Shown piece by piece: positions 1 through 12,501 of a DNA stretch of 64,000 bases. Every line of letters begins with the position of its first letter. Positions within the stretch are counted from its first letter, which is position 1. The stretch is from Sclerodactyla briareus (taxonomy: Eukaryota > Echinodermata > Holothuroidea > Dendrochirotida > Sclerodactylidae), in NCBI GenBank assembly GCA_026419785.1, contig JAODTK010000999.1, forward strand, positions 805,070 through 869,069, written 5' to 3'. A model generated the notes under the pieces. That model was not told the origin of the DNA. It worked only from the letters and a program-made list of their open reading frames with translations, and ran no database searches. The position numbers and the translations under genes are program-made.

Positions 1-659
1 AAAGGCTTGAATTGACCTGGAACAATCAGATTTTAATCAAGGTTAGATGTTGATGGAGCTGCAACAGGGGTATGCAATTGCATTTTTGACAGCAGACACC
101 TATTTCCTGGATGCCAGAGGATATTCCATGCCAAAAGAGTGATGCCTCAGCACGATTGAGACACCACAATGCAGTCTTTGTACAGAACAGCTCCGTCCAG
201 TATATACAAGCACCTCCTTACCCCAAATAATTCACAAAGGTCTGGTGGTATCTCTTGCCATAAGTCTTCTATGAATGAGAGTAGCTGTAGGCTAGTAGCA
301 GTGGTCACATGTTGACATACAGACATCATTCATGCATTCACACCATTAGAACCGATGTAATTTAGCCACCATTACACAGCACCACCCCATGCAGGAATAT
401 GTCGTCCTCACATAGACTCGGTCCTCATTCACTGTGCCCTTCATACCAAAGTTACAACAACAAACAAATTAGAGTGACTATCTACATTCCACTCCTCTAC
501 TACACACTGAGCGTGGGAACTCTCCAGCATCTACTGAACTAAAATATTGTTACCAATGATAATCATTTTTGGTTCCTTGACGAGTCGGAGGAACCTTGCT
601 GTCTTGAGAGAGTGTGTGTGTGTGTTTAGTATGTATGTGATGCTTGGCTTGTGAACATG
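1..659. other. No recognisable feature
   Basis: This is AT-rich, non-repetitive sequence upstream of CCDC97. The short open frames lack codon bias, splice borders or recognisable similarity. The missing 5' exons of CCDC97 may lie here or before the window, but none is visible. Confidence 0.5.
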
Positions 660-935
660 ATAACTCAACCCCACCTGAAAGAATCAGGCTTATACTTGGT
701 ATGTGGGTTCCTCAAGAGTAGCTGAACTCCTTGCTTCTGGGGTCAGGTTATGTAAGAAAGCATGCAAGGCCAATAGTGATCAAAGCCTGTAAATCTTGTG
801 AACACGTCAAGTCCAGGATGATTGATCTGATCAATCTGCACTTTGGGTCCTTTCCATTGGGAAATCTTGTAAATGTGAGAGAATTAATTTTGGCCAATTT
901 GTAGCAGACAAATCAGATTCTTCCAAACGGCAACC
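660..935 (-). repeat. Dispersed single copy of the 305-bp dimer repeat
   Basis: It reads, in reverse orientation, the same phrases as the tandem array at 44.7-48.9 kb: an ATACTTGGTATGTGGGTTCC segment, then a TCTTGTGAACACG segment, then GGGAAATC. The copy is divergent. A short TG-rich tract lies at 610-626 just before it, an arrangement repeated at 39.5 kb. Confidence 0.6.
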
Positions 936-1487
936 AAAGAAAATCTGGATTCCTTGGATGTCCCTGTTGAATAGGTGGCTTGATTCCTCTCCTCACTTTT
1001 TTAAGAAAAGCAAGTATCCACTGTTGATAGTACAGGTTAGTTATCACTTCAGTTCGCTTCACCAAGGATTCCTGAACTTGGTGGGTTGTGTATGGCCTAC
1101 CCTAATAGTCCCAAGAAATTCAAAATTTATCTCAAAGTCACTCGAGGTGATTCAACAGGTCAATTGCGAAACTTTGTTAGAATACTGGCAGCAAACTCAG
1201 TGGATGTGGTCTGCATTTCGTTTGGAGTATTTCAAAGTGTAAATTGTGGACATTGGAGGTAATTCAATGTGTCTAATTTGCATGCACTAAAATTTCCAAG
1301 GTTTGTTGATTCCTATGAACCTCAGTTTGGATGTGTTCCCCACCTCAAGTCCTGAGATAAAGTTGAAGAGGTGGGGGTCCAAATAATTTTCCACTCAACT
1401 TGTATTTATGCCTGTGATAAGTTCACACATTACATTACAGATGCTGACCTTGTTGGGACAAGCCAGATGCAGAGTCTTTCCTTACAG

Positions 1488-2106
1488 GAAGATGAAATGG
1501 AGAAATCATTCCTTGCTATGCTTGAACACATTGCCAACAGTGACATTTCTGTGAAGAGTCAACAGCTTGGAGAAAGTGAGCTATCAGTAGTTGAAAAGTG
1601 CCAAATATTAAGAGACTTCTTTGATCAGAAGCCAGTGCTCTTTCTGGAGAGGTACCACAGGGTCTTGCACATAGAGGATCTTCAGTGTTTCTCACATTTG
1701 AGCACCATCTACGAGGTTCGCTTCTATATGAATGAAATAAAGAAGAGGACAGACGCAAAAGTGTCAAATGTATGTCGTTAAAAAACAGGAGGTATGAGGC
1801 ATTGAAGAGACTTGAATCAGATGGGACTTACTTCAGCGATGAAGAGATGAGGGCCAGGGATCCACTCATGTTTGAACACTACGTTGGCCAATATCTCACT
1901 GATGAGGAAAGGACAAAGATGAAAAAAGAGATTGATAAGAGTGACCTGAAGTTTTCTACGATCCTCTCAGAGTTTATGGATGAAGCAGATATCAACTACT
2001 CCAAGAGAGACAGAAGGATGAGGAGGATATGGTAGAAGAAGAGGAGGACAGTGATACAGAAGATGAGTCGGATATGGAGGACTCAGAGGAAGACATGGGC
2101 AATCCT
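1488..2106 (+). CDS. CCDC97: CCDC97 homologue, large internal exon (with two apparent frameshifts)
   Basis: The translation matches the conserved body of coiled-coil domain-containing protein 97 (DUF2052 family), a metazoan protein reported with spliceosomal SF3B complexes. Visible landmarks in order are a KPVLFLERY-like segment, a NRRYEAL segment, [13 protein letters not shown], then a GQYLTDEE segment, and finally an acidic stretch rich in E and D. The exon follows a polypyrimidine tract and AG ending at 1487 and ends at 2106 before GTAAGT, in phase 0. Another possible acceptor lies at 1439-1440. The frame changes twice, near 1770-1776 and near 2000. Both changes are in the same sense, and each would be explained by one missing base. 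Protein similarity continues across both breaks, so this is one exon, either with sequence errors or recently damaged. The 5' exon or exons were not found in 1-1440. Confidence 0.85.
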
Positions 2107-3209
2107 GTAAGTATCAGTGTTGGAGTCCAAGACCGAGTCTAAACATCGAGTCCGAGTCCGAGTCCCCGAGTCCATATTAAAACTTGACAATTAGCAAAAA
2201 TAAATGGGCCTAGTATTGGATTCAAAATAGCAATTGATAACAGTTAGATGTCGCAAACTGTATATGATAAGATCGCAAAATCAGCTCTATGCAAAATTCA
2301 TAATGAATGTTCCAACACATTCCTAGCCAAGAGCTGCATGGATGACTCATCAAGAAAGTTCATAGCAATGGCCATGTAATTGCAATGAAACAATGCCAAA
2401 ACTAACAGAATAATTACCTAAACAATCCATATAACCAATGTAGACTCTCCGCCTGCCTACCTACTATTTGGAGCCACATAATAATTTTCCAGACAGCATA
2501 TCGTAAAATATTTTCTTCTTGCATATCAAGAAAATCACACTGTCCACCATCTTCGCAGACCGTGAGACGAGTGAAGCATGTTCTCCTGTGCTGGGCATGT
2601 GAAACCTTTGCTGACTGCTGTTTTAACAGCCACAGCTTCGTCATACTATTGGCTAACTCCAAATTCGGTATGAGCGAATTCGGACATTGACAAAACAGAC
2701 AGCACCGTAGTTCATCATGTTTTTGATTATCAATGTTGGAATTTTGTATTATGCTTCCTCATAATTTTCAGATTTTAGCCAAGGATTTTTTTTAGTGATC
2801 TTGAACCTGGACCGGACTGCGTACACAGAAGCGAGACCGATCCGAGTCTTTGAATCCCGAGTCCGAGACCGAGTCCTTCAAAATCAATCTCGAGACCGAG
2901 ACCGGCCTCGAGTCCTCCAACACTGGTGGGTATCATTCATTCTGAATAGATTGCGTAAATAATTTTGTACCTACTGATAACTCCAGAATCAAATGGTTTT
3001 GGATATCTAGCGCCGATATGACTGGAATATTCTGGGAGCAACACCTAACAGGCATGTGAGGGAGATCATAATTGAGAGGTCACCTACCAACATGATATCT
3101 GAACTTGTCTCAAATATATGGCATGAACGGTCAATGAGACCCTACACTCCTGGTCTATGTGTGATTTTGACATGTGTTCATGGAATGTGTCATCATTGTT
3201 TCCACAGAG
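2107..3209 (+). other. CCDC97 intron carrying a hAT-type MITE
   Basis: The intron starts GTAAGTAT and ends CCACAGAG. Almost three quarters of its 1.1 kb is the transposable element at 2115-2925. The remainder (2934-3209) is ordinary AT-rich sequence with no repeat I recognise. Confidence 0.8.
2115..2925. mobile_element. hAT-type non-autonomous element (GAGTCC family), copy 1
   Basis: The ends are inverted repeats: CAGTGTTGGAG at the left, and its complement CTCCAACACTG at the right. CAGTG termini with 8-bp target duplications are typical of hAT elements. The flanking 8-mers are GTAAGTAT (2107-2114) and GTGGGTAT (2926-2933), matching at six of eight positions. Just inside each end are arrays of GAGTCCGAG/GAGACCGAG motifs (2125-2170 and 2840-2915). 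No transposase is visible. The interior (about 2380-2700) is shared with the element at 9451, so both are non-autonomous copies of one family. Confidence 0.75.
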
Positions 3210-3521
3210 GACATTCCCAGCACCTCCCATGGGCCAGCCTCTCCAACATCTCAGCAGAGAAGGGTCAAAGTGATTCCAGATGAGGAGAAGGAGCTTCTGA
3301 GGCAGGAATTCAGGCATCACATGCAGGAGAGGTTCCTGAAGGGAAAAGATGAAGACTTTGACTATTCCACAGTGGATGACAATGTAGAGTATGATTCAAT
3401 CGACATCAGAGGTAGAGATGAAGAGGAGAAGTACTTTGATGACGAGGAGCCTCGTGACGTAGTAGACCTTTCAGACTCTGATGAAGGATGTAGGATGGTG
3501 CAGTCTCCAGTGACAGGATAG
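3210..3521 (+). CDS. CCDC97: CCDC97 homologue, terminal coding exon
   Basis: This is the C-terminal exon of the same gene. It contains the family's most conserved block: a basic helix with LLRQEF and RFLKGKD, then [10 protein letters not shown], then [13 protein letters not shown], and a short divergent tail ending in TAG at 3519-3521. The acceptor TTTCCACAGAG ends at 3209 and restores phase 0 with the upstream exon end at 2106. The alternative AG two bases earlier would break the frame. This exon has no frameshift, unlike its partner, which favours a functional gene with local sequence errors over an old pseudogene. I saw no canonical AATAAA close downstream. Confidence 0.9.
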   Translation, partial: DIPSTSHGPASPTSQQRRVKVIPDEEKELLRQEFRHHMQERFLKGKDEDFDYSTVDDNVEYDSIDIRGRDEEEKYFDDEEPRDVVDLSDSDEGCRMVQSPVTG

Positions 3522-3799
3522 AGGATGGAAACGGTGACGGCAATATAGAAAGATGAAACTGGAGAGAAAAAGGGACCAAATTGGCTAGTATGGTCCTTCA
3601 GGTTGGGCATCCTATGATGCGATAGGCTGCTAATTCTATGATACCAACAGAAAACTCACCTGGCCACAACTTCACGAGGTTTGCCCAAGTGCCATACTCC
3701 TGTTCAGCATGTCTGCATAGGTGATTTCTCTAGTAATAACCCTGTTAGTTTCACTATTTTAATCAGAACTTGAAAAACCTGGTCTGCCACCCACACATA

Positions 3800-5260
3800 A
3801 ACTCATACTTGGTTCCCTGTGATGAGTACATGATCCCTATTATTTGGGGTCATGTCATGAGGTCAAAGTCTGAAAATCTTGTTAACACCAGACTGTTGGA
3901 AGTTGGAATTTGGCCTGCAGCTTTCTTATGGGAAGTACATGAACCCTAGTTTATGATGTAGACCAGGGATCATTTTTTGGGAGAAGTGGAGATATTTTGG
4001 CATATTTCAGCTTGTTAACACCACAACTGGAGTAGTTCAGTTGACAAAATAATGGCAATGAGAGAGAGGAAACTACAGTATTTATTCATAGTGATAACAG
4101 CAAAACTCTCACTACTCTTGTAGCTCTTGTAGCTTGTCAAAATCTTAGTTTTCGGAGAAAACTTGTTAAAAGTGGAAATTTAGCTCTGCTCCATGCCTAT
4201 ATGATATTAGTTGACAAATTCCTTTATGCAAGGCAGAGATGCAATTCTCCTTACAAGCCTCAACTATTTCAGTGTTATATCACAGACCCCCAAATGTTAG
4301 GCCCCACCCCCCCCCCCAAAAAAAAAAATCTGAAGTCTGGTCATTCCGGTGTTGCCATTGTAGCGAATTGATTTTCATATGGTATAAAACAGGAATATGG
4401 AGGAATTGGTGTTATACAGACTCGTAGTAAATCGGAAATATGACTGGTTGAACGCCCAGAATGGGAAACCTGGCATTCTGCACTGATTGAGACTTGCAAG
4501 AGAGGGGGCCTGACAGCCTGTGTGTGGTGCGGATGGGTGTGGCGGTGCCTCATACCAGTGGCCTATGTGAGGCAGTCAATAGTCGATACAATTACAACCA
4601 AGGCATGCCACAGGCTCTCAATTTCAGTGGTAACTGTTCGGCCCTCCCTGGGTGTATGGGTTTCACCCAGATTGTTGAATCAATTTAAGTCATCACTTTT
4701 TGAATGGCAGAGAAGGGTTCAGTAATGTGTAATATATATTTTCAGGTAAGTGTAGTGTTACTGCCAGACCATGTGCATCGGGTACACCAAGCTAGCAATA
4801 TGTATCCTAAGCTCAAAAATTCTGATGAGGGCATTCAAATTGCTTCCCTTCAGACCAATGAGCGAGGCATTAAGGAATACTTGGGAAGTCACCTGAGTTT
4901 CTGGCAATCTGAAAGGCATGTATGCCCAAATATTGCCAACTTAAGATGGCACTCTGCTTAGGTAGTTGGCAAATGGGACCTCAACACTTACGGATGGTAG
5001 CATAGCTATGCCCCTGTCAACCCTATGGTTGGTATGTGGGTTACCCATGATGAGTACATAATCCCTATTGTTTGGTGGTCATGTCATCTAAGGTTAAAGT
5101 CTGGAAATCCTGTTAAAATGGTCCTGACTCCTGAATGGACTCCTGTTAAAACGGTCCTGACTCCAAATTAAATTTGGAAAGCAGTATCCTCATGGGGGTA
5201 CCTGACTACCTACATGGACCCTGTCATTTTCAGTGTAGACTGGGGGATATTTCAGGGGAA
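3800..5260 (-). repeat. Dispersed copies of the 305-bp dimer repeat
   Basis: Two blocks, about 3800-4020 and 5020-5260, carry the reverse-orientation phrases TTGGTATGTGGGTTACCC, ATGAGTACAT and TCCTGTTAAAA of the array repeat. The sequence between them has no recognisable feature apart from a C-run followed by an A-run at about 4308-4328. At 5120-5165 a short GACTCCTGTTAAAACGGTCCT stretch is tandemly duplicated. Confidence 0.55.
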
Positions 5261-6059
5261 AACTAGACATGCAGGCGGGTAAACCCAAACAGTGTGAGAC
5301 TGCTCATGAGCTCTTGTCTTGTCTCTGTTGGGCTGTGATCAGGCCTGGCCAGTGTACAATAGTTTCAAGTAGCCACGTGACTCATCTGCAACATCAAGAT
5401 TTTGCTTTGTTAGACTGGCTAGTCTACCACTCGTCACAGACTACAACAAAGCCAGTGGTAGTCATGGGGTCGGTACCACCCTCCCCTCTCCCCAATGTTG
5501 GCAGATTTTTCGTCCTCAGTTGACAGCGTGGGTGTGGAAATTTTGTCCCAATCACCCACTCCTAAATCACTGTAATTGTGATATACCACACTGTATATAT
5601 TTTTTATCATGTGATATACCACAACTGAGAGAATAATATATGAGAAATTACAGAAATGAGTGATTTCTGTTTGGGTTCCACTTCCACTTGCTTTTTGGAG
5701 TTTTGATGATACTTCTCCACATCAACAATCTTGGCATGAGGAATCCAGAATTACCAGCTACACAAGTCTGGCAGATGGGGCATTGAGCTCTGACATCAAC
5801 ATCCCCACCAGTTTGGCAGCCATTACATCCCAGGAATTTCACCACCACCGCTCAGAATTATGCAAGCTCAAGTATTCATCAGACAACTCACTTATGAAAC
5901 TGTGTGTCTGTAGAATAATGTCTGACAGATGTGTAGTGAATGGTAAGTGGAAGGTGGATTCTACTCTACAGACACACACATGTGGTACTCTTACACACAC
6001 ACATGTGGAATATTATTTCAATATGTGTTGAGTGAGGAAGGCCCTCTATTCCCTGAATG

Positions 6060-6370
6060 GTTTCACGAACCTTGAATTTGTCTCAGCTCCATTGGAGTAT
6101 GAAGACTGAGACGCCTCAATCTTTCCTCGTAAGGTAAACCTCAGTGAATTATTTAGTAGGCCTCCGCTGAACGTTTTCAATTACCTGCTTAACTTTCGAG
6201 ATGTACGGACCTCCCTTACTCGAACAGAAAACTCCAGGTGAGGTCTCACCAGTGGCTTAAACAGCCTGGCAACGATATCTTAATAGAGAAACTGTGGGAC
6301 GTCTAATCAAGCCAAGAACCTTCGCAGATTCAGCACACTGCCTAGAGGGTTTCTCGACGAAGAATAAAAA
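6060..6370 (-). pseudogene. LINE reverse transcriptase C-terminal relic (CR1/jockey-like)
   Basis: The minus strand contains, in order and across frame changes, VLGLIRR, then RLFKPLVRPHLEF, then KVKQVIENVQRRPTK. These are the hallmarks of the segment just after the palm of CR1/jockey-type non-LTR retrotransposon reverse transcriptases (consensus LGLIRR, LFKxLVRPHLEY, VQRRATK). No catalytic motif or 5' part is present, and several frame changes are needed, so this is a dead 5'-truncated copy. The same protein region recurs on the plus strand at 16.8-17.45 kb. Confidence 0.7.
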
Positions 6371-6394
6371 TGATCGCTTTTCTGAATTCACCAG

Positions 6395-6600
6395 ATAGAT
6401 CATGCTCATGGTTAATCCCCATGATGAGTACCTAACTCCATAGTTTTGGAGTCGGGTCGGAGGTGAAAGTCTGGAAACCTTGTAAACATGTTAAGTCCAG
6501 AAGGTTGGTCGATCATCTTTAAATTTGGTTGATAGCTTCTTATGGGGATTACAGGTACCCTGTATTTTTGGCATAGATTGGGTGTCATTTTTGGTAGGAA
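6395..6600 (-). repeat. Dispersed copy of the 305-bp dimer repeat
   Basis: Reverse-orientation copy with CCCCATGATGAGTACCTAAC, GTCTGGAAACCTTGTAAACA and AGCTTCTTATGGGGATTACA. It abuts the family B repeat that starts near 6600. Confidence 0.6.
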
Positions 6601-7275
6601 AAATAGACAAGGTGATCGCCCCAGTGTCTCAACTGGTTGTGCAATCAGGGGTTTCTCCCATCAGTCACTATACAAACGATTATAAGACATTCCATGTGCT
6701 GCTTTCTGTATTAGCATTTAACGTAAACAGGTCTTCCTTCGAGTTGAACAATTTCTAATTAAGTTTAACCATGTCCTAGTTTTATGGAAATCAGAAAAAA
6801 ATTATGCAAACTAAACACATACTCCACTTCCATTGACTATTTATCTCCGGATCAATAGTGGTTCATGAGAATCCAACAAACATGAACATTTGCACGAATG
6901 AAGCAAATCAATATACATTGAATACCCCCAGTGAGTAGTAGAAGTTGACCATACCCATCAAGCTTTATAAAATCAAACTGAAACTTAATAAACTATGCCA
7001 AATAGACACACTGAATGAGGCTCCGTGACCTCCAGTTTAATTAGATGACTTAATCCGCATATTTTATGCTGAAATCTAATCAGTTCATCTGCCTCATATT
7101 CTGCATCTATGTGCCAAACCAAGTCACCATAGCATCTACGGTTCATCAGTAATCTTGCTAACGAGCGTAAACAATAAATTACATAATAAGGCCAATTACC
7201 CTACTTAATTAGTGACTTTTGTGCACAAAATCTAATCATTTTCAAATGGAGGATGGTTCATAGCAGCTGCTCATA
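6600..7275 (+). repeat. Interspersed repeat family B, copy 1
   Basis: Homologous in order to 26290-26990, 41290-41830 and parts of 44240-44600. Shared phrases are CAGTCACTAT..AAACGATTA, TAGCATTTAACG, CTAATCAGTTCATCT, ATGTGCCAAACC and AACAATAAATTACAT. It has no coding potential. The family boundaries are not resolved. Confidence 0.65.
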
Positions 7276-9450
7276 TGAAGCAGCATTCCATATCAATAAT
7301 GGGCAAAATATCAACACATTGTTCTGTTCATTTTATATTTCTTCTCATTTATTGAAAAATAAAGGGAAAATACTTTACTCAAACATAAAATTGTGAATAT
7401 GTGTGTTTCAACCGGCATTTCAAAATTCACCAATTATAATGCATTGAACGGGAATTGGATCAGCCTATCCTTCTCATACATGACTGAAAATCACTGAAAA
7501 TTAAAATAGGATCAGATATGATGAAATTACAGGTTCATTTGCAAAGGCTGCACAGCGAGTGGCATACGATACTTTAAGCCGAAGAGCGCAAACACAGGAA
7601 AGGGGGGGGGGTGACGGGACCTCTATGCATAACGCTTTTTTGCACACACAAAAATTACTCAACTTGCTTTGCTCCCCCCTCCAACTCCAATGGGTGGTTG
7701 CACCCTTGCATGAGCCTCTTGTTAAAGAGGGCATTAAAACTGATTAAATATCAGAATATCATAATTAAACATATTTACACTATTCGAAAGAAATTGGAAG
7801 AACGTAGCCAATTGCTGATGAGAATCCAGTAAAATACTTGAAATGGTCTTTCCTCATTTAGTTATTCGCAACTACAAAACTACAGAAACTGATGAGCACC
7901 TACCTACATTGAACAAATATCTCAAAAAATTGACAAAAATACATGTTCTAGAGTTTTACCTCTGCAACCAGGGACTACCCAAAATTGAACCACACCACAC
8001 TCTGACTAAATACAAATCATAACAAACAGGAATGACACCAGTCAAGTTTGCCAGAGGAATGCGGAGGGGCGATGACTGCATGTTGTTGGTCTTGAAACTA
8101 AACAATTTGGTTTTGCCTGCCTTCACACCATGATGTCACCTCCTTTTGTGTGTCAGCTGAGGATTGTGGCTGATATGAATTACTTTGAGTCTCCACCACT
8201 GGTGGACTGGCCGAGCTGTTTGTAGATTAAATTCACTGACGCACCAACACGCTAATGTTGAAGAGCAGTTTGAGTTTTCACTTTTTGTTACCTCATACGG
8301 CAGGTATGAATTACCTAAGGGGTCTGATTACACTGTGCCCCCCTCCCAGGCGGTACTGACAGGGGGTGCCAGTTTGTAGGCAAGGACAGAAAAAATCAGG
8401 ATGGTATGGAGTTCCCCCAGTTACCTCTCAATGCTTAGGTTTGTTCCACTGAATTGATGGAACACAGAGGACAACGTGATTTTCCGCTGTTTGGATGGAA
8501 CAGGGAGAATATATATCGTGATATGAACGATCAGCAAATAAATCAGAATGCAGCAATTGGGCAACCCATCAGCCCCCAGTTGCCCTTCTTTCAAATGAAT
8601 AGGGAGTAAGAAATGAGCAAGCCTGATGATGTCTAAAAGGGGCAGTGAGAATATGGGGAGGAGGCTCTCATGTAAGAGAATTAATAATAATAATGGAAAA
8701 TCATAGTGAATGCCAAATTGATCCACAATGTCACATCATAACCATGTTGAATTTGGGATGGGTTTACACTTGATTTCAACTAAGCCTTGAATCCTAACAA
8801 TCTATGAAATGAACTGCCCTTGTGCACCAACAAGCTAGCAATTAGAAACGTCTTAGAAACAAATGTTAGAAATGATAGGATTTGTTACTGGACACAAAAT
8901 TTCTGACTTGTATAAGAACTAAAAATTTCGAATATACTGTTCTCAAATCGACTAATACTATTGATTATATACTTCTACATCACATATAAACTAGAGACTA
9001 CATTTATATACCGGACAGTGTGAAAACAGGGTTGGGGCGAAGTTGGTAGCCAGGGAGGGCAAATATCACCAATAAATTAATGAGGCACCTAGTGAAGGAA
9101 CCTTGCTGAATCCACATTCTATGGATAAATTTCCCCCTCCCCCCATTTCTAGAGGCAAATTCTGTGAACTACAGAAAGATGGTTTTTCCCCTGCCATCTT
9201 GTCATGATATATAACGTATACAATATGATGTCAAAACAATGGTTACCAAGGATGGGTTTCCAAGTTTGCTTTGGGAATTCAAGATTTAGTGACACTTCGA
9301 CATGTGTTACATCAGCTCCAGCCCAAAAGTAGGCATCAGTTTTAGCAAGGAATACCAAGAATGCACATTTTCAGTGCTCACCTGAGAGGTACGCTTAATA
9401 AATCAAGCAGAGAGGACAGAGTGAAACCTTTCAGCACGATCAGAGAGTAT
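7276..9450. other. No supported gene
   Basis: AT-rich sequence with short homopolymers (G-run at 7603-7612) and scattered short open frames lacking similarity or splice borders. I see no repeat family shared with the rest of the window here. Confidence 0.45.
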
Positions 9451-10400
9451 CAGTGTTGGAGTCGAAGACTGAGTCCTCACCATCCGACTCCGATACCGTC
9501 CTGAACATCCGAGTCTGAGCCAGTCGAGTCCCTTCCCGAGTCCCTATTACAACATGGCATTTCAGCAGGAATATGGTGTATACGGTTCAAGACGGTAAGT
9601 TATTGCAGTCAGTTGTTGCAACATACCCCCCAATGTATATCGTGATGTTGCATAATCATCCCCGATGCAAAATTCGAACAGCTTCCACATATACCCATTT
9701 TTGGGGGTTGGAGTTTGAGGAATCATCGAGGAAGCTCTTAACAATCAGTGGTGCCACCATGGATGGGCGGAGGGGGGCATGTGCCTCCCAATCTTAATTT
9801 GACCCGAAAAATATATAGCTTGAAAATGCATATATGTCACCAAATCAAGAGCACGCCTCTCATTACACCCCCTGTTAACAGTAGTCATGTAACTGCAAAC
9901 TGCAATGCAGCAGTGCCGAAACTAATACAAATAAATGCCCTAAACAACCCAAAAATCAACCCCACCTGATCTCCCCAACTCCCACTCAGGTTTGCATACT
10001 CTAGGACTATAATAATTTTCCAGACAGCACTTAACACAGCATTTGTTCATGGCATTCAATCAAGACCATGACCATTTCCAACGTCTTTGCAGATAGGCGA
10101 GCATAGTATATAGTCTCTCGAGGATGCCACCTCTGCTGACAGTCAATTTGACAACATAGTCAGTCAGTCAAAGGCACCATAGAAATGAGCCAGTTCTGAT
10201 GACATTGACACACATGGACATCACATTTAGGATTATCAATGTCATTATGTCAGAATTTTTGTAGTATTCTTTCTTCTACATTTCAGGTTTTTTCCGTGAT
10301 TTTTTTATGCAGTCTTGAACCTGGTCTCAAGTCGAAACAGCATAGTCCCCAGAGCGAGTCTGAGTCATCATCAAAGCCCAAGTCCGAGACCGATGAACAC
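9451..10400. mobile_element. hAT-type non-autonomous element (GAGTCC family), copy 2
   Basis: The left end is CAGTGTTGGAGTC, followed by degenerate GAGTCCGAG motifs (9460-9545). The right end (10318-10400) again carries GAGTCTGAG and GTCCGAGACCGA motifs, but the terminal inverted repeat is eroded to about AACACT. The interior shares the CAATGC..CCAAAAC region and the AATAATTTTCCAGACAGCA block with copy 1, in the same order. No coding capacity is visible. The right boundary is approximate and no convincing target duplication remains. Confidence 0.65.
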
Positions 10401-12501
10401 TATCGAATCTTGTTTCTTCTAAACTATTTACGGAGCCAAGTATTCTGGATGCAGACACCTCTATGCACTAGCAATGTAATTTGAAAATGAAGCAGTGAAG
10501 AATTCCTTCCTTCCTTACTTGTCTGGCAAGGCGAAGGGGTGGCCAACCTGGATGTGTGTAATTGCCAGGTACTGGATAAGCCTTGGTGGGTTCATTGTCC
10601 AATATGGAGTATCAAAGTTGAATATTAGAGTTGAAGAGGTTTCATTTCTCACAATCAGGGTGTCAGAGATTTTACTTTTTAGCTTAACTTTTCCATGGTA
10701 CAAGGGCAGTGATGAGCCCACACCACCCATGTGTTTTAAGGTGTATTCATAAGTTCCTGTCCTCTAAAGACAGACCAGGAATACCATGGACGTTACCAAC
10801 AACAGGCCAACAGGGACATGTTATAGTATTCACCATACTGAGACGGCACATTTTAAGTGCCTACCTGAGAATATTTATATATAAAGAAGCTCAAAATTAG
10901 GAGGGTCAAAGGTTATTTTAATCTAGAGTGAGTCCAGGCATTGATGAATCTACAAGGCACATTATCTGACAGAATTCATCATGCCCAGTCAAGTCAAGTG
11001 AGTGCACCATGCTATCTGTGTGAAATGTCACATACACCCACTGCATGAGCACTCATTAGTACTGCCCATCACCACACAGTAAGGTCACTAGACCAAAGCG
11101 ACACCCCCCAACTTGCCATATATGTGCTAAACGCTACTATTTTTAGAATAATATAAGCCCTTTCAATGCCTAGAGTGCGAATATCATGGAATAGGCCAAG
11201 AGCATCAACTGTCTTTCTGATTGTATTTCATCGAATTCTTAAAACTACTGACCTAGGTAGTCCATAGCTGCAGGTTTTGGGAGTAGTATCTGTTTGTTTT
11301 TGTTGTCAGCAGGATGAGCAATATTTGTTACAAAAAGTTTTGAGACATCCGCTTGTGCACAGTCTCTACTATGCGTACCTGTGCCTGTACGTTGTGACCT
11401 CTGACAATAGTGTTATTACGTATGCTGTTATGCTATAATAAGTCATGTGTCAAATCTGCTTACATAATCCACAAAACAGTTCCGGTTTGTGAATCTGCGA
11501 GCTACAATACTTATCCATATTGCAGCCTTGCACCCTAATTTACTGGAATCTAGCAACTCACAAATTTCAAGCGCCCCATCTGGCCACACTATCCTCCTGA
11601 ATTTCAAGTTGTGCTAGATTGTGGTAAATCAGGGTGCAATGTCGCAATGGGGGTAAGTTGAGTATGTGTAGTAGATTCAAATCGGCATTGCATCATGATC
11701 AACAGCCCCTTGCACATAATTATTTCCTGGGGAGTGTTCATTCATGAACAATAAAAATAAAATTATAGTAAACACAATTTTGGCAGGCATTCACATTGTG
11801 TGAACATGAAACAATGGAATAACCAAAGTGATTAACCAGTAACCACATCAACAGTAGGAAGAATTCTATGTAGCATGAACTCAACTGGTGATCACACAGA
11901 CACTTAATCACAGTATTCAACTGCCATTTTTTTTTTTTTTTTGGCAAAATATTTTCCTACCATACTCCTGAGTCTATTAGGTATTGAATCTGGTCAATTC
12001 TGATAAATGCTCTACATAATAATATACACCTGAGGTTTGACTTCAAGTCACACTTGATTTGAATCTGCTTTCATTGCAAGACTAGGCAACAATGAACCTT
12101 CGATTATGGAGGATTGGGTATGAAGAATGAATGATCTCAACCAGTTGAGGAGTTTGAATCCAGCTACTTTCGTTCTGGGCCAATCAGCTCATCTGGGCAG
12201 GGTGTAATATCCATCTCAATTGCTCTTTTCTATCCAGGACCTGCTTGATGATTAGTGGTAATGGGTTATATATGTAGTTGCTCTTATAGGATAGTCTATT
12301 ACTAGTTTTAAAAAATCACTTTGAGTAGTGACAGCTTGTAGATGCTCACCCTACCGATGATGTGATTTTTATTCCACCCGATATCCAGCCATCATTATTC
12401 AGGAGGTTCCTATAGTATTTTCACTGTGTAGGAGGACTGATGGGACAGTAACAGTTCCTGTTCTGGGATATTGACCTGATTTGTTCTATTCTGTCCAGTC
12501 G
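10401..12501. other. No supported gene
   Basis: Anonymous sequence. A motif near 11480-11530 (GGTTTGTGAATCTGCGAG..AATACTTATCC) recurs at about 16240-16280, so it belongs to a further low-copy repeat. A T-run lies at 11929-11942. Confidence 0.4.

Noticed and set aside
958-1242. 94-codon frame upstream of CCDC97 as its first exon
   Set aside because: It has no similarity to the CCDC97 N-terminus and no donor in phase; it overlaps the edge of a dispersed repeat.
5660-5940. Possible exon ending at ATG|GTAAGT (5940)
   Set aside because: The donor is good and the frame is open, but the acceptor is weak, no family is recognised, and no partner exon in phase was found nearby.
12140-12175. tRNA B-box-like sequence (GTTTGAATCCAGC)
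   Set aside because: No A-box at the right distance and no cloverleaf can be drawn around it.
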